This document shows positions 16,309 to 27,100 of a DNA stretch of 64,000 nt, piece after piece (position 1 is the stretch's first letter; every line of letters starts with the position of its first letter). The stretch is from the NCBI GenBank assembly GCA_031556065.1, contig JAVBTR010000008.1, positions 62,001-126,000 on the forward strand, read 5' to 3'. The position numbers and the translations under genes are program-made. Source of the DNA: JAVBTR01 sp031556065. GTDB taxonomy: Bacteria > Bacillota > Clostridia > Christensenellales > Aristaeellaceae. The notes under the pieces were generated by a model. That model made no database searches and had not been told where the DNA came from. It saw only the letters and a list, made by a program, of their open reading frames with translations.

Positions 16309-17144
16309 ATAGCCACAATCAACCGCCGCATTTAAACGAATGCGGCTTTTTTAATGCCCAGGATAGATACCATGCCGTTAGTTTATCTGGCGGGAAAGAT
16401 TCTACAGCCATGCTGTTATTGATGATTATGCTGGACATGCCTATTGATGTGGTATTAACAGCTGATACAGGCATGGAGTTTCCGGAAATGTATGAACATT
16501 TGCGTAAGCTGGATGCTTACCTGTTCAACAAACGAGGAATACACATTACCACTCTGCGCCATTCCAAAGGGTTTGAATGGCTTATGTTTGATGAGCCGAA
16601 GAAAAAACCATCATCTATCAAAAATCGCGAACGGCTGGGCATACCGCTTAATGGTAACGGCTGGCCGGGAATCAAAGTGCGGTGGTGTACGGGGCAGCTA
16701 AAAACGCATCTGATCAACAAGACCGTAAACCAGCTCAAAAAGACGAAAAAAGCTATTCATTATGTGGGTATTGCAGCAGATGAAGCACATCGGTGTAAGA
16801 ATGAAAATTATCCATTGGTAGAATGGGGAATTACCGAAGAAATGGCGCTTCAAATATGCTATGAATTTGGTTTTGATTTCGGTGGGCTGTATGAGATTTA
16901 CCATCGTGCGTCCTGCTGGTGCTGCCCATTTCAACGGATTGATGAACTGCGTAAGCTTCGTGCGCATCATCCTGAGCTATGGAAGCGGCTCCTGGATATG
17001 GACAATCGCGCATCTTCCCAATTTGGCAATAGTCCCTTGGGGCAATTTAAACAGCATTGGTCAGTTGAGATGCTAGATACCCGTTTTTCAATTGAAGGCA
17101 CTCTTGTTGGCGCATTACAAAAGGCAAGGAATAAGCCCAAATGA
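16305..17144 (+). CDS. PAPS-reductase-like PP-loop protein (IbrA-like)
   Basis: A 279-residue member of the phosphoadenosine phosphosulfate reductase/N-type ATP pyrophosphatase superfamily. The PP-loop SLSGGKDSTAM lies at about residues 27-37, and a cysteine cluster, SCWCCPF, near residue 205 could bind metal. A true assimilatory PAPS reductase is unlikely, because no sulfate genes are near and it is fused into the parAB operon by a 4-nt overlap. The family includes IbrA, which together with the ParB-like IbrB activates surface protein genes in E. coli, and DndC-like enzymes. Its function here is unknown. Confidence 0.75.
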   Translation: MNSHNQPPHLNECGFFNAQDRYHAVSLSGGKDSTAMLLLMIMLDMPIDVVLTADTGMEFPEMYEHLRKLDAYLFNKRGIHITTLRHSKGFEWLMFDEPKKKPSSIKNRERLGIPLNGNGWPGIKVRWCTGQLKTHLINKTVNQLKKTKKAIHYVGIAADEAHRCKNENYPLVEWGITEEMALQICYEFGFDFGGLYEIYHRASCWCCPFQRIDELRKLRAHHPELWKRLLDMDNRASSQFGNSPLGQFKQHWSVEMLDTRFSIEGTLVGALQKARNKPK

Positions 17145-17245
17145 GCAAAACAATCGTAAACATGCATCGCCCCTCAGACATTGATACCCGCTTAAATGGC
17201 TGGGGGCGTTTGATTTCTCGGATATATCACAAAGAAGGTTTTACG

Positions 17246-17440
17246 ATGAAAAAACTATTTTATAAAAATCATGTTTACACACTTGAAGAATTGGATTGCA
17301 AATACTGCCTGTATCACCAAAAGAGCCGTGATCCCTGCCCGCTTGAGGTCTGCTGCTGTGCCGCTGAGAAAAGGGAAGCCCTTAGAAAAATTCAAGCGCG
17401 CAATAAAGCAGCTTCGGAGCATCTTCTGCAGGGCATCTAG
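17246..17440 (+). CDS. Small cysteine-rich ICE protein
   Basis: A 64-residue protein (MKKLFYKNHVYTLEELDCKY and onward) with six cysteines arranged CKYC, then CPLEVCCC, which suggests a small zinc-binding protein. Start ATG 17246 follows AAGAAGG. An in-frame ATG at 17141 overlaps the stop of the PAPS-reductase-like gene and would add 35 residues, so either start is possible. It lies in the parAB-DUF6017 gene string. I do not recognise a family with known function. Confidence 0.55.
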   Translation: MKKLFYKNHVYTLEELDCKYCLYHQKSRDPCPLEVCCCAAEKREALRKIQARNKAASEHLLQGI

Positions 17441-17472
17441 CAAACAAAAGCAATAACGAAGGAGGCATATAT

Positions 17473-18372
17473 ATGGCTGTGTTTCGTGTTGAAAAAACCA
17501 AGGATTACACGGTGATGGCCAATCACCATTTGAAAAACAAGAAGCTGACCCTCAAAGCCAAGGGGTTGCTTTCAATGATGTTATCTTTGCCGGATAGCTG
17601 GGACTACTCCACACGAGGGTTAGCCGCCATCTCCATGGAGGGTGTTGATAGCATTGGTGGGGCGCTCAAAGAGCTGGAGGCTGCGGGCTATATTGTGCGT
17701 AATCGTCTGCGGGATGAAAAAGGTCGAATCAAGGATACGGAGTATGTGATCTATGAAACGCCTGAACACACGCCACATCCCGAGTTACCAGACCCGGAAA
17801 ACTCGCATACGGCTTTACCAGACCCGGAAAACTCGCATACGGCTTTACCAGATACGGAAAACCCGGATATGGATAAACAAGATATGGCTGCGCCGGATAC
17901 GGAAAAACCTGCACAATATAATACTAATAGATCAATCCCTAATCAAAGAAATCTTAAAAAATTAAATACGAAACGAGGAAATCCTTATCAATCAAATCCT
18001 AATCAATCAAATAGCCAAGGTGAACAGGTCATGCAGATTCGGGAGCAGACGAAAAGGCAGATCAGCTATGAGGTGATCGTTGATTCGTATAATCGCGAGC
18101 GTTTGGACGAGGTTGTGGAATTGATCGTGGAAACGCTTTGCAGCGAAGAACCGACCATCACGATCTCAGGCACTGCGTATCCCGCGGCATTGGTGAAAGA
18201 GCGCTTGATGTCGCTCAATAATATGCACATTGAATATGTGTTTGACTGCGTGGAAAAAAGGAGCCGTGATATCCACAATATCAAGCGTTATCTGCTGACG
18301 ACTTTATTCAATGCCCCCATCACCATAAACAATTACCACGATGATTGGGCAAATAAACGGAGGTTTGAATGA
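17473..18372 (+). CDS. Replication-initiator-like winged-helix protein (DUF6017-type)
   Basis: A 299-residue protein. The first 95 residues are the replication-initiator A-like winged helix seen in many ICEs (KLTLKAKGLLSMMLSLPDSW, then SIGGALKELEAAGYIVR). A hydrophilic linker follows, encoded in part by a 30-bp tandem repeat (17785-17874), giving LPDPENSHTA twice. The C-terminal 115 residues resemble DUF6017 (about MSYDVIVDSYNRERLDEVVE-like sequence). Such proteins probably start or regulate plasmid-like replication of the excised element. It overlaps the methyltransferase start by 4 nt. Confidence 0.7.
   Translation: MAVFRVEKTKDYTVMANHHLKNKKLTLKAKGLLSMMLSLPDSWDYSTRGLAAISMEGVDSIGGALKELEAAGYIVRNRLRDEKGRIKDTEYVIYETPEHTPHPELPDPENSHTALPDPENSHTALPDTENPDMDKQDMAAPDTEKPAQYNTNRSIPNQRNLKKLNTKRGNPYQSNPNQSNSQGEQVMQIREQTKRQISYEVIVDSYNRERLDEVVELIVETLCSEEPTITISGTAYPAALVKERLMSLNNMHIEYVFDCVEKRSRDIHNIKRYLLTTLFNAPITINNYHDDWANKRRFE
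17785..17874 (+). repeat. 30-bp coding tandem repeat, two exact units and a decayed third
   Basis: Units start at 17785 and 17815 (ttaccagacccggaaaactc...), with a diverged third copy from 17845. They encode the Pro/Glu-rich linker of the replication-initiator-like protein, so copy number may vary between strains. Confidence 0.8.
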
Positions 18373-20270
18373 ATTTAACCAACACCAAGCCGTATACACT
18401 TGGCAGTTTTTTCGATGGTTCAGGCACTTGCCCGCTGGCGGCGGTAATGTGCGGTATGGAACCTGTTTGGGCATCAGAAATTGAACCATTCCCCATTGCG
18501 GTGACACGGGCCCGACTTCCCGCTATGAAGCATTATGGGGATATCACCAAGCTGAACGGTGCCGAATTGGAACCTGTCGATGTGATCACATTCGGCAGCC
18601 CATGCCAGGGGTTAAGCATTGCGGGGAAGCAATTAGGCATTGACGATGACGAACGATCCTGCCTCTTTTTTGAGGCAATCAAACGAATCCATGAAATGAG
18701 GGAAGCAACTAATGGCAGGTATCCAAGATATGCAGTGTGGGAAAACGTGCCGGGAGCGTTTTCTTGCAATCAAGGGCGAGATTTTCACGCCGTCATTCAA
18801 GCATTCGCTGCCGAGGCGGGGTGTTCCGTGCCTATACCTCGACCTAAAGGAGGAAAGTGGACAAAAGCAGGGCAAATTCTGGGAGATGGTTATTCCATCG
18901 CATGGCGCTGCCTGGACGCTCAATACTGGGGTGTCCCCCAACGCCGTCTACGAATCTTCCTTATCGCAGATTTTGGAGGAAACAGTGCTCCAAAAATATT
19001 ATTTGAGCGCCAAGGCCTGTTGGGGAATTCTGACCAGAGCATTAAAGCGTGGAAAGACTTTGCCGCTAATGCTTTGGGAAGCATTAATCGAGGCGGTGGA
19101 ACTGGAGATAGCTGCCTAACCCCATGGGATACCCAATCCAGCAGGGTATTTGGCAATAATGCAACATGGCCAACGCTTCAGGCACGGGGAGCTTCGGGCC
19201 TTACTGGGCAGGCGGTTCTTACTTTCAAAGAACGTTCAGGCTGTGATGGCGGCGGAAAGGGCAGTTTGATTCAAACAGAGGCAGCATCTACATTGGCCAC
19301 TAATGTGGATCAGGCAGTTTGCGTCATAAATGACCAGGGCGGCGCTGTAATGGACGTATCACAGGATGTAGTAGCTACTTTGAGAGCCCAATCCCATGGG
19401 CATGAACCCATTATGTGTTTAAATACGCACAGTGCCAATGACGTGGATACTTCCACCAATACGTGTGCCGCTTTTATGGGAGGTCAAGGCGAACGGGCAG
19501 GTGGGCTAGGCTATAGTAATCAGGTTTCCCCTACACTGAAGGGTGGCTCGGGCGGCGGGAATGCCATGCCGGATGTCGTTTATTCGCTTCAAGGGAATAT
19601 GGTGGATCGTGATTCCAATATGCATGGGAGCGGCATAAGTGAAAACATCAATGCAACATTGAATACCGTTGATAGACACGCTGTTGCACTGGATTGCCGA
19701 AACCTCAAAATATGTGGGAATATATCCGGAGCCATTCAAGCCAAAGAAATTGGAGGATGGTCTCTTAATTATCAGAACCCGGTGTTATATACACGCCAGG
19801 GGCATGGCAATTATGCTGATAAGGATGTTTCCCATACATTACAAGCTTCCGATACCATAACCGAATCAGATTTGATCGTGCAGGAGCATGAAGATGTACA
19901 GGCCAAGTTTGATCAAATTCTTGTGCCTGTGAGAGTGGGACGCAAATACATAGTCAGAAGACTGACACCGCTTGAAGCCAGCAGGCTGCAAGGTTTCCCC
20001 GATTGGTGGTGCGCAGATATCAACATACACGACCCAACCGAAGAAGATATGGCATTTTGGATGGATGTATTTGAAACATATCGCATTGCCATGGGTAACG
20101 AGGGCCGCCCTAAAACCAGGAAGCAGGTAATCAAGTGGCTTAAAGCCCCCTATGCCGATTCCGCAAAATACAAAATGTGGGGCAATGGGATGGCTTTACC
20201 CTGTGTCCTGTTTGTAATCCAAGGCATTGCCGAGGCTTTAGGGCTTCAAAACGATGAGTCGATCCCCTAA
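18369..20270 (+). CDS. DNA (cytosine-5)-methyltransferase with long internal insertion
   Basis: A 633-residue C5-methyltransferase. Motif I GSFFDGSGT is at residues 12-20, the catalytic cysteine C79 in GSPCQGLS, motif VI ENV at 125-127 and motif VIII QRRLRIF near 196. Motif IX (RRLTPLEASRLQGFPD) and motif X (YKMWGNGMALPCV) come only after about residue 530. The intervening 300 residues are filled with Gly/Ser/Thr-rich repeats of the form TLxAxxxGxxP. Many phage and ICE methyltransferases carry such insertions in the target-recognition region. No restriction enzyme is nearby, so it is an orphan that probably protects the element from host restriction. The ribosome site is CGGAGG. Confidence 0.88.
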   Translation: MNLTNTKPYTLGSFFDGSGTCPLAAVMCGMEPVWASEIEPFPIAVTRARLPAMKHYGDITKLNGAELEPVDVITFGSPCQGLSIAGKQLGIDDDERSCLFFEAIKRIHEMREATNGRYPRYAVWENVPGAFSCNQGRDFHAVIQAFAAEAGCSVPIPRPKGGKWTKAGQILGDGYSIAWRCLDAQYWGVPQRRLRIFLIADFGGNSAPKILFERQGLLGNSDQSIKAWKDFAANALGSINRGGGTGDSCLTPWDTQSSRVFGNNATWPTLQARGASGLTGQAVLTFKERSGCDGGGKGSLIQTEAASTLATNVDQAVCVINDQGGAVMDVSQDVVATLRAQSHGHEPIMCLNTHSANDVDTSTNTCAAFMGGQGERAGGLGYSNQVSPTLKGGSGGGNAMPDVVYSLQGNMVDRDSNMHGSGISENINATLNTVDRHAVALDCRNLKICGNISGAIQAKEIGGWSLNYQNPVLYTRQGHGNYADKDVSHTLQASDTITESDLIVQEHEDVQAKFDQILVPVRVGRKYIVRRLTPLEASRLQGFPDWWCADINIHDPTEEDMAFWMDVFETYRIAMGNEGRPKTRKQVIKWLKAPYADSAKYKMWGNGMALPCVLFVIQGIAEALGLQNDESIP

Positions 20271-20306
20271 ACACCCTTTGATAATTTGAAGGGTGTTTTA
20301 ATTTCC
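20269..20306 (+). terminator. Terminator after methyltransferase gene
   Basis: A 10-bp perfect stem (aaacaccctt/aagggtgttt) begins at the methyltransferase stop codon, followed by a T-rich tail (ttaattt). It may partly separate the upstream operon from the sortase operon. Confidence 0.6.
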
Positions 20307-20330
20307 CCAAATTTGCAAAGGAGGATACAA

Positions 20331-21140
20331 ATGTACAACAAATGGGCAAAGCTGCGGATCGTTTTGATAGCTGCATTGCTGTTGTCTGGTATCGCTGCTA
20401 TTTTCGTGCCGGTGCTGATACAGGATTTTGAAGTAAATCATGATGCCGAAGAATATGCAGAATTAGCGCAGCAATATCAGCCGGAAAATCCTGATATCCA
20501 AGCGGAAGGTGAGGCTCTTTCTCTTGATGAGGATGCAGCAGTTACCCACCCGCCATCATCGGGAGGCAGCACAATGGGGCCGAACTTTGATGCCTTGCAG
20601 GCCACCAACAAGGATTTTATAGCTTGGCTCAAGATACCGGGCACCAAGATCAACTACCCTGTGGTACTGACGGATCGGGTGGACTATTATCTCACCCATA
20701 CTTTCTCTGGTAAAGAGAGCAAGATTGGAACGCTGTTTTCGCTGGGCAAAACGGACTACAAGTCGCCCAGTCAAAACATTGCCGTCTATGGGCACAACAT
20801 CAGGGGCAGCGGGCAAAATATGTTTCAGCCTCTTATTTCGTACAAGAAAAAGAGCTTCTGGGAAAACCACAGTCAGATCACTTTCGATACGCTCTATCAC
20901 AAAGGCACCTATAAGGTGTTCGCGGTCATCAACATACGAAAAGGCGATTGGGACCCGTCAACAGTGGATTTTTCCGATGATGCTGGCTTCATGGCTTTTG
21001 TAGATCGAGCCATATCACAATCCCTATTCAGTACAGGGGTGAAAGTTAAAGCTTCGGATGAAATTCTGACGCTTATTACCTGTGACCGCAGCTATTACGG
21101 GGCCGATGGGCGGCTTGTGGTAATAGCTGTTAAGCAATAA
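20331..21140 (+). CDS. srtB: Class B sortase
   Basis: A 269-residue membrane-anchored transpeptidase. A signal anchor covers residues 8-30. The sortase fold follows with catalytic H155 (YGHN), C251 (LITCDRS) and R261, the full triad with class B spacing. It joins proteins to the cell wall by cutting a C-terminal sorting signal. The gene is 19 nt upstream of the giant adhesin, whose C-terminus has the class-B-like signal NIQTG, so this is almost certainly its dedicated sortase. ATG 20331 follows AAAGGAGG; the earlier in-frame start at 20286 lies inside the terminator. Confidence 0.92.
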   Translation: MYNKWAKLRIVLIAALLLSGIAAIFVPVLIQDFEVNHDAEEYAELAQQYQPENPDIQAEGEALSLDEDAAVTHPPSSGGSTMGPNFDALQATNKDFIAWLKIPGTKINYPVVLTDRVDYYLTHTFSGKESKIGTLFSLGKTDYKSPSQNIAVYGHNIRGSGQNMFQPLISYKKKSFWENHSQITFDTLYHKGTYKVFAVINIRKGDWDPSTVDFSDDAGFMAFVDRAISQSLFSTGVKVKASDEILTLITCDRSYYGADGRLVVIAVKQ

Positions 21141-21159
21141 CAACAATATAAAGGAGAAC

Positions 21160-24100
21160 ATGAGAATGCAACAGATAATGAAAAACAAAAGGTTCCTCGC
21201 GCTTGTGATGTCACTGATCATGCTGATATCAGCCATGCCGATGAACACCTTCGCGGAAACGGATTCCATTGAAAAGTCCGCTGCGACGGAGGCTGTGCAG
21301 CCCGATGTCGATGAAATGGATAATATAGAGGTACTGTCTACTCCCCTAGCAACGGATGCAGTCATTGACGGGGAAGCCTCGTCTGACACTGTGATTGAAA
21401 TGGTTTCACATGATACAGAACAGCAGGAAAACGCTTCGGAACCGGAAGATGAAGATGCTCCAACACCCGCTGCCGATGCAGGAAACCCCTTAAAACAAGC
21501 CATTGATGCCAATGGTCATGCCTATGTCTTAACGGCGGGTCTTGTCAAAGCATATAGCAATATGCAGATGACAGATCATGTTTACACCATCAACCAAGGC
21601 GGCACCGTGCTGCTGGTAACGCAGTATATCGAGCGTGATAATGCGAGCATCGTCAGGGTATGGTTTATATCAGCTGAGGATGAAACCTTTTTTGCCTATA
21701 TTCCTGCCAATGCACTGACTGATACCATCCTAAAAGGTGATGAGGTCAATATGATGGCAGACAAGCTGCCTTCAGCCCTTATCTCTACATCGAACGGGGA
21801 GTTATACGCCTTCAAGGTTTCTGGCGAAAAAGCAAATGCTGTAATAGAAATACCAACGGCAGCAACGACGCAGGATGAAACAGTTCAGGAACCTGCTGCT
21901 CCTATGGATGAATCCACCCCTTCATCGGAACCATCCGAAGAACCGACGCAGGAGCCGATTACAGAGGATGCGGAACCCAATGATCCCACGGAAGAACCCC
22001 TCCCGGCAGATGAAGAACCTGATGAACCTGTAGAAACACCCGCTCATTCGGATGAAGCGCTTGAAGCACCTACGGATGATCCCATTGAATGGCTCCCCGT
22101 GAGCGATGCCCCCATAGAAACCGAAACTCCCGTGGTGGATGCGCAAACTGTGCAGGTTGGGGACTATGTCGCTGTCACAAAGCAAACCAGAGCCTTCATG
22201 AGCGTTGATGATACTGCGTCGGATGGATATATAGGCGATCTTTCTCTCGGCGTGTTCGTAAAAGCGGCAACCGTGCAGGTTGACGCTATTGAGCAGGACA
22301 GTCTTGGCCGCGACTGGCACAAGGTCAAGTATATGTACGGAGATGATTATGCCGACGGAACGCTTAAGTGGACAGCCTTGGGCAGCATTTATGTGCTTGC
22401 CGTTGAAACGCTCGGCACGGCTGAACAGGCTTTGAGTGTAACGGATTATGCCTTTACAACGGTTCCGGTTCGACGTGCTGGGATGCTCCTTGCCGCAACG
22501 CCTATGGACGGGTTTACGTTGAAATCCATCAATGCCCCTATTGGCACGTTCACAGCAGGGCAAAAAAACATTCACGGCAGCTCAGGCAAAGACAGCGATT
22601 ATAAGCAGATCGCAACCGCGGCGGGTCATGGAACCGTTTACGCCACCCCACACTACCTTGACGGATTTGCTGTTTACTGCCTGGAGCATACTATGCCTGG
22701 CCCCGGCGAGGGCTCCGGGAGCAACAAACAGCCCACTGGCCCTTACATGATCGTTGACATGGAGGCTTATACCAGCGGTACTTCGATGAAGTATAAGGCT
22801 TCAACCATGCACGCCATAGGCTGGGTACTGCGCCACACCTATCCCTTTATGGCATTGAATAGGAACGATTCGGATAATGAAACCTGGTCGCGCGTAGCTG
22901 GACAGTTTGCCATCCGCGAAGTAATTAAACAAATGGAAGGCGCTCAGTACGTTCGTGACTACTGGGATATGGATAACTTTTATGTTGCCAGCGGACAAGC
23001 TCCCTCCGTATATTTGACCTATGCCCGTTGGCTGGCCGAAAATGGTATCGCACACGGAAAAATCACAGGCAAAATAACCACTTCTAACAAGTCTGTCGTT
23101 TACGAGAACGGCACATATAAAGGCACGGTGACACTTTCGACGGATGCGGATTTGATTCGAATCAGTACAGCATCGGGTACGATCACGGGTAATACCGCGG
23201 GGAAAGACAGCAGCTATTATTATCTCAAAAGCGGCGACACCATCACAGTATCCTTTTCCACCAACGGCCATACCATTGTGGCGGAATCGGTATCTTCGGA
23301 TGAAGAAGAAGCTAACTTCTTGATCGGGGTGCCTACAGTGGAAATACAGGATGTACTTATCCCGGTGGAAGGGTATCCCTATAAGCTACAGGATGCTTCC
23401 GTCACTTTTGAAATCCTGTACGGTGATGTGACCGTTACCAAGCGCCGTGACCGCGGAGATCAGCGCACACTTGCAGGTGCGCAAATGCAGCTATATGACA
23501 GTAATGGCGCTGTGGTCGGGAATCCCGTCACCACAGATGCGAATGGCAACGCGACCTGGACGCATTTGCAGTACGGGACTTATTTTGTCGCAGAAACCAG
23601 TGCGCCGACCGGATATCAGATGGATACGAGTTGGTTACGCGTGGAAATCAACGCCGGCGCTGTCACCTCTACGTTTTCAAACGCTCCGATCTTTGGTTCT
23701 ATTCGGGTCATTAAGAAGGCGGGCGGCAAGGATATTCCCCTCGTTGGTGCAAAGTATGAGCTGGTAACCAAAGCGGGGAGCAGCTATGTTCGGGCGAAAA
23801 GTGTTGTAGATGGGTCTGATCTCCCCGTCTTAACAACCGATGCCAATGGGGTTGTGACCTGGAGCGGTGTCGTAGAATACGGAGAGTATTATGTGCATGA
23901 GATAGAAGCGCCTCAGGGCTATCAATTGGACAATAATTACTACCTTACAAACCTTTCCGTGCAAGGAGTAATCGAAGTCACCAATGCCAAGGATGCCCCT
24001 ATCACTGGGCAGATTCGCATTGTGAAGAAAGATCAGTTGACCAAAGCGTCCTTGGCTGGCGTAGAGTTCACTGTCACCCGCCTTTCGGCTCCGGCATCCC

Positions 24101-27100
24101 ACAACGGTGTCGGCGTGGGCGATGTGGTTGCGGTGATTACCACGGATGCAAACGGTGTCGCTACAACGGGCTGGCTTGAATGGGGCAAGTACCGGGTTGT
24201 AGAATCAAAGGTTCCAGCTCACTATACGGACAGCCATTTTTCCACGGAAATCGAAGCCTATGAGCATGGCAAGACCTACACCATAGATGTGGAGAATGAG
24301 CCGACCAAGGGCTATATTCAGATCGTTAAAACTGACCGACTGGATCGCACTCCCATTGAGGGCGTACAGTTTGACATCTACTATGCAGATGAGTACGGTT
24401 CGGGGCTGGCTGGCACCATGACAACGAATAAAGACGGTGTGGCCATTTCTTCTGCGTTGCGTAAGGGAAAATATGTTGTCAAAGAACATGCCGATCCTAT
24501 GGGATATGTAACGGAACTGGTAGAACTCAGCGCTACGGTCAAATCCGACGAAACCACCTATCTGAGCGCTTCCAATCAGCCCATCCAAGGCAGAATCCAG
24601 ATCATCAAAAAGGATGAGCTGACCAAGGACGCCTTGGCCGGGGCAGAGTTTACCATTACTCGTGTCAGTGGTCTGCCATCTCATAAGGGCAGTAATAACG
24701 GTGAAGTGGTGGCTGTCATTACCACGGATGCCTATGGCGTGGCCATATCGCCTCTTTTGACCTGGGGCGTTTACTGCATCACCGAAACCAAGGTGCCGGA
24801 GCATTATGTGGACAATTCCTTCTCAGTCGAAGTCACTATCCAGGATGAGAACCTGAAAACCTATGAAATCGGTGTGACGAATGAACCCACCAAAGGCTGG
24901 CTTCAGCTGACCAAAACAGATCGTCAGAACGGGAATCCCATTGAGGGTGTGCAGTTTGATATCTACTATAACGATCGGTATGGCGAGGGTCTGGCGGGCA
25001 CCATGACCACCAATAAGGACGGTATCGCTATATCTGAGCCGCTTCGCAAGGGCAAGTATATCGTTCGGGAACATGGCGAAACAGCCGGCTATTTGTTTGA
25101 AGAAATCATCATGGATGCTACTGTGAAATCGGATGAAACCACGGAGCTTCAAGCCACCAACTGCCATGTGACGGTACGCCTAAAACTGTATAAGCGTGAT
25201 GTGGACGAATACACAGGCGATAACCCTAATTCGGCTGCTAATGCGAAACCCAATAAGACCCTCCCCAAAACCGCGAACATCAGCGCTCCTGCCGTGCGTG
25301 GCGATGGTATCTTGACTGGTGCAGAGTTCCAAGTGCTGGCAGGTGAAGATATTAAGGACAGGCAAGGCAATGTGGTCTATGCTAAGGGTGCGGTTGTAGT
25401 GCAGTCCATCAAAACAGCAGGAGAAGATGCTTCCGTTAGCACAGATGAGCTATGGCCGGGGGTGTATGAAATCGTCGAACTAAACCCGCCTACTGGCTAT
25501 CAGCCCAGCACTTCATCCATCTTCGTGGATGCCCGCAGCGCGGCAACCCAGTCTACGGAAGCCATTATCACCTATGAGGGATTGAAAACCAATGAGATCA
25601 GCTATGGCGTATACGCGCTGATTAAGTTCATGGGCGATAATGAAATCCATGATGATGCGGGTATCCTTGAAACACCCGAAAAGGGCGCGGAGTTCCAAAT
25701 CTACCTTAAAAGTGCTGGCAGCTATGAAAATGCCCGTAAGTTTGAGCGAGATTACCTGACCACTAATGAATACGGCTATGTAATGACCAAGCCTTTGCCC
25801 TATGGACTGTATATTTTGGAGCAGGTTAAGGGGAAAGACGGGTACGCCATTAAAAGTCCCTTTACTATCTTCATCAAGGGCACCGAAGATCCGGCGAAGC
25901 CACCTATCCTTATCATTAACAATGAAGCGATTCGCTTTCGCCTCAAGTTCATCAAGGTGGATGCTGAAACCGGGAACACCATCACCGTTGCCAATACAGC
26001 ATTTAAGCTCAAAGATGCCGATGGAAATTATGTGACCCAAACTGTGCATTACCCCAAGCAAGCCACCATCGACACCTTTTACACCGATGAATCTGGCGAA
26101 GTGACCCTTCCCGAAACCGTTACCTATGGAATGTACTTCATTGAAGAATTTGCATCGCCCGATGGCTACTTGATTCTGACGGAAGAGTTAGGCGTATTCG
26201 TAGGCAACGATACCATGAATGAACCCGGAGAGGCGTATCTGTTGGAGATCGGGATTCCCAATGAGCCTGTCAAAGGTAGAATTGTTCTTGATAAGAAGGG
26301 CTTACAGCTTACGGGCTTTGAAACGCTAACTGATGTTTTTGGCAATGAATATCAGCAGCCTATCTTTGAAGAAAAATACCTGGCAGGCGCTGTGTTCGAC
26401 ATTTATGCCTCCGAGGACATCATCGGCAAGGATGGCACCTGCTGGTATCGTGAGCACGAATATGTGGATACCATCGTCACAACGGCTAATGGGTCAGACG
26501 CTTCCAAGGAACTACCATTGGGTAAATACTTCCTGCTCGAAACCAGTGCGCCTGAAGGATATGTTTTTGCGGATACTTGGTATGAGGCTGATCTGGTCTT
26601 TGCAGACAACCATACAGCGGTGGTAGAAAACAAGGTGGCCGTTGGAAACGACTATCTCCCCTCAGAAGCAACCCTGCGCAAGGTAAAGGAAGTCACCCAG
26701 ACTGTCCGTACCAATGATGGCACGGTGAAGCAGATCATCACCAACGCACCAGGCAGGGGCTTTGTATTCGGCCTATACAATAATGTAGATATTCGTTTTG
26801 ACGGCGGCACCCTCATGGCTGATTCTCTTGTTGCCACGGGTGTGACTGATGAAAATGGCAAGCTTACCTTTTCGGGCTACTACCCTCATGGCGATTACTA
26901 CATCAAGGAAATCTCCTGCCCTAAAGGCTGGAAGCTGAATCCTGAACACTTTGCAGTCAGCCTGATCCCTGATACGATGAATGAGGATGACCCCATCATC
27001 CGCGTCAGCCTGCAAAAGCCCATCCACAATGAACTGATCTACACGCCCATCACCCTGACCAAGAAGGAGATCACAGGAGAAGAAACGCTCCCCGATACGC

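Noticed and set aside
17785..17874. Short direct repeats that could suggest a CRISPR array
   Set aside because: The units are adjacent without spacers, lie in frame in a coding sequence and encode a Pro/Glu-rich linker.
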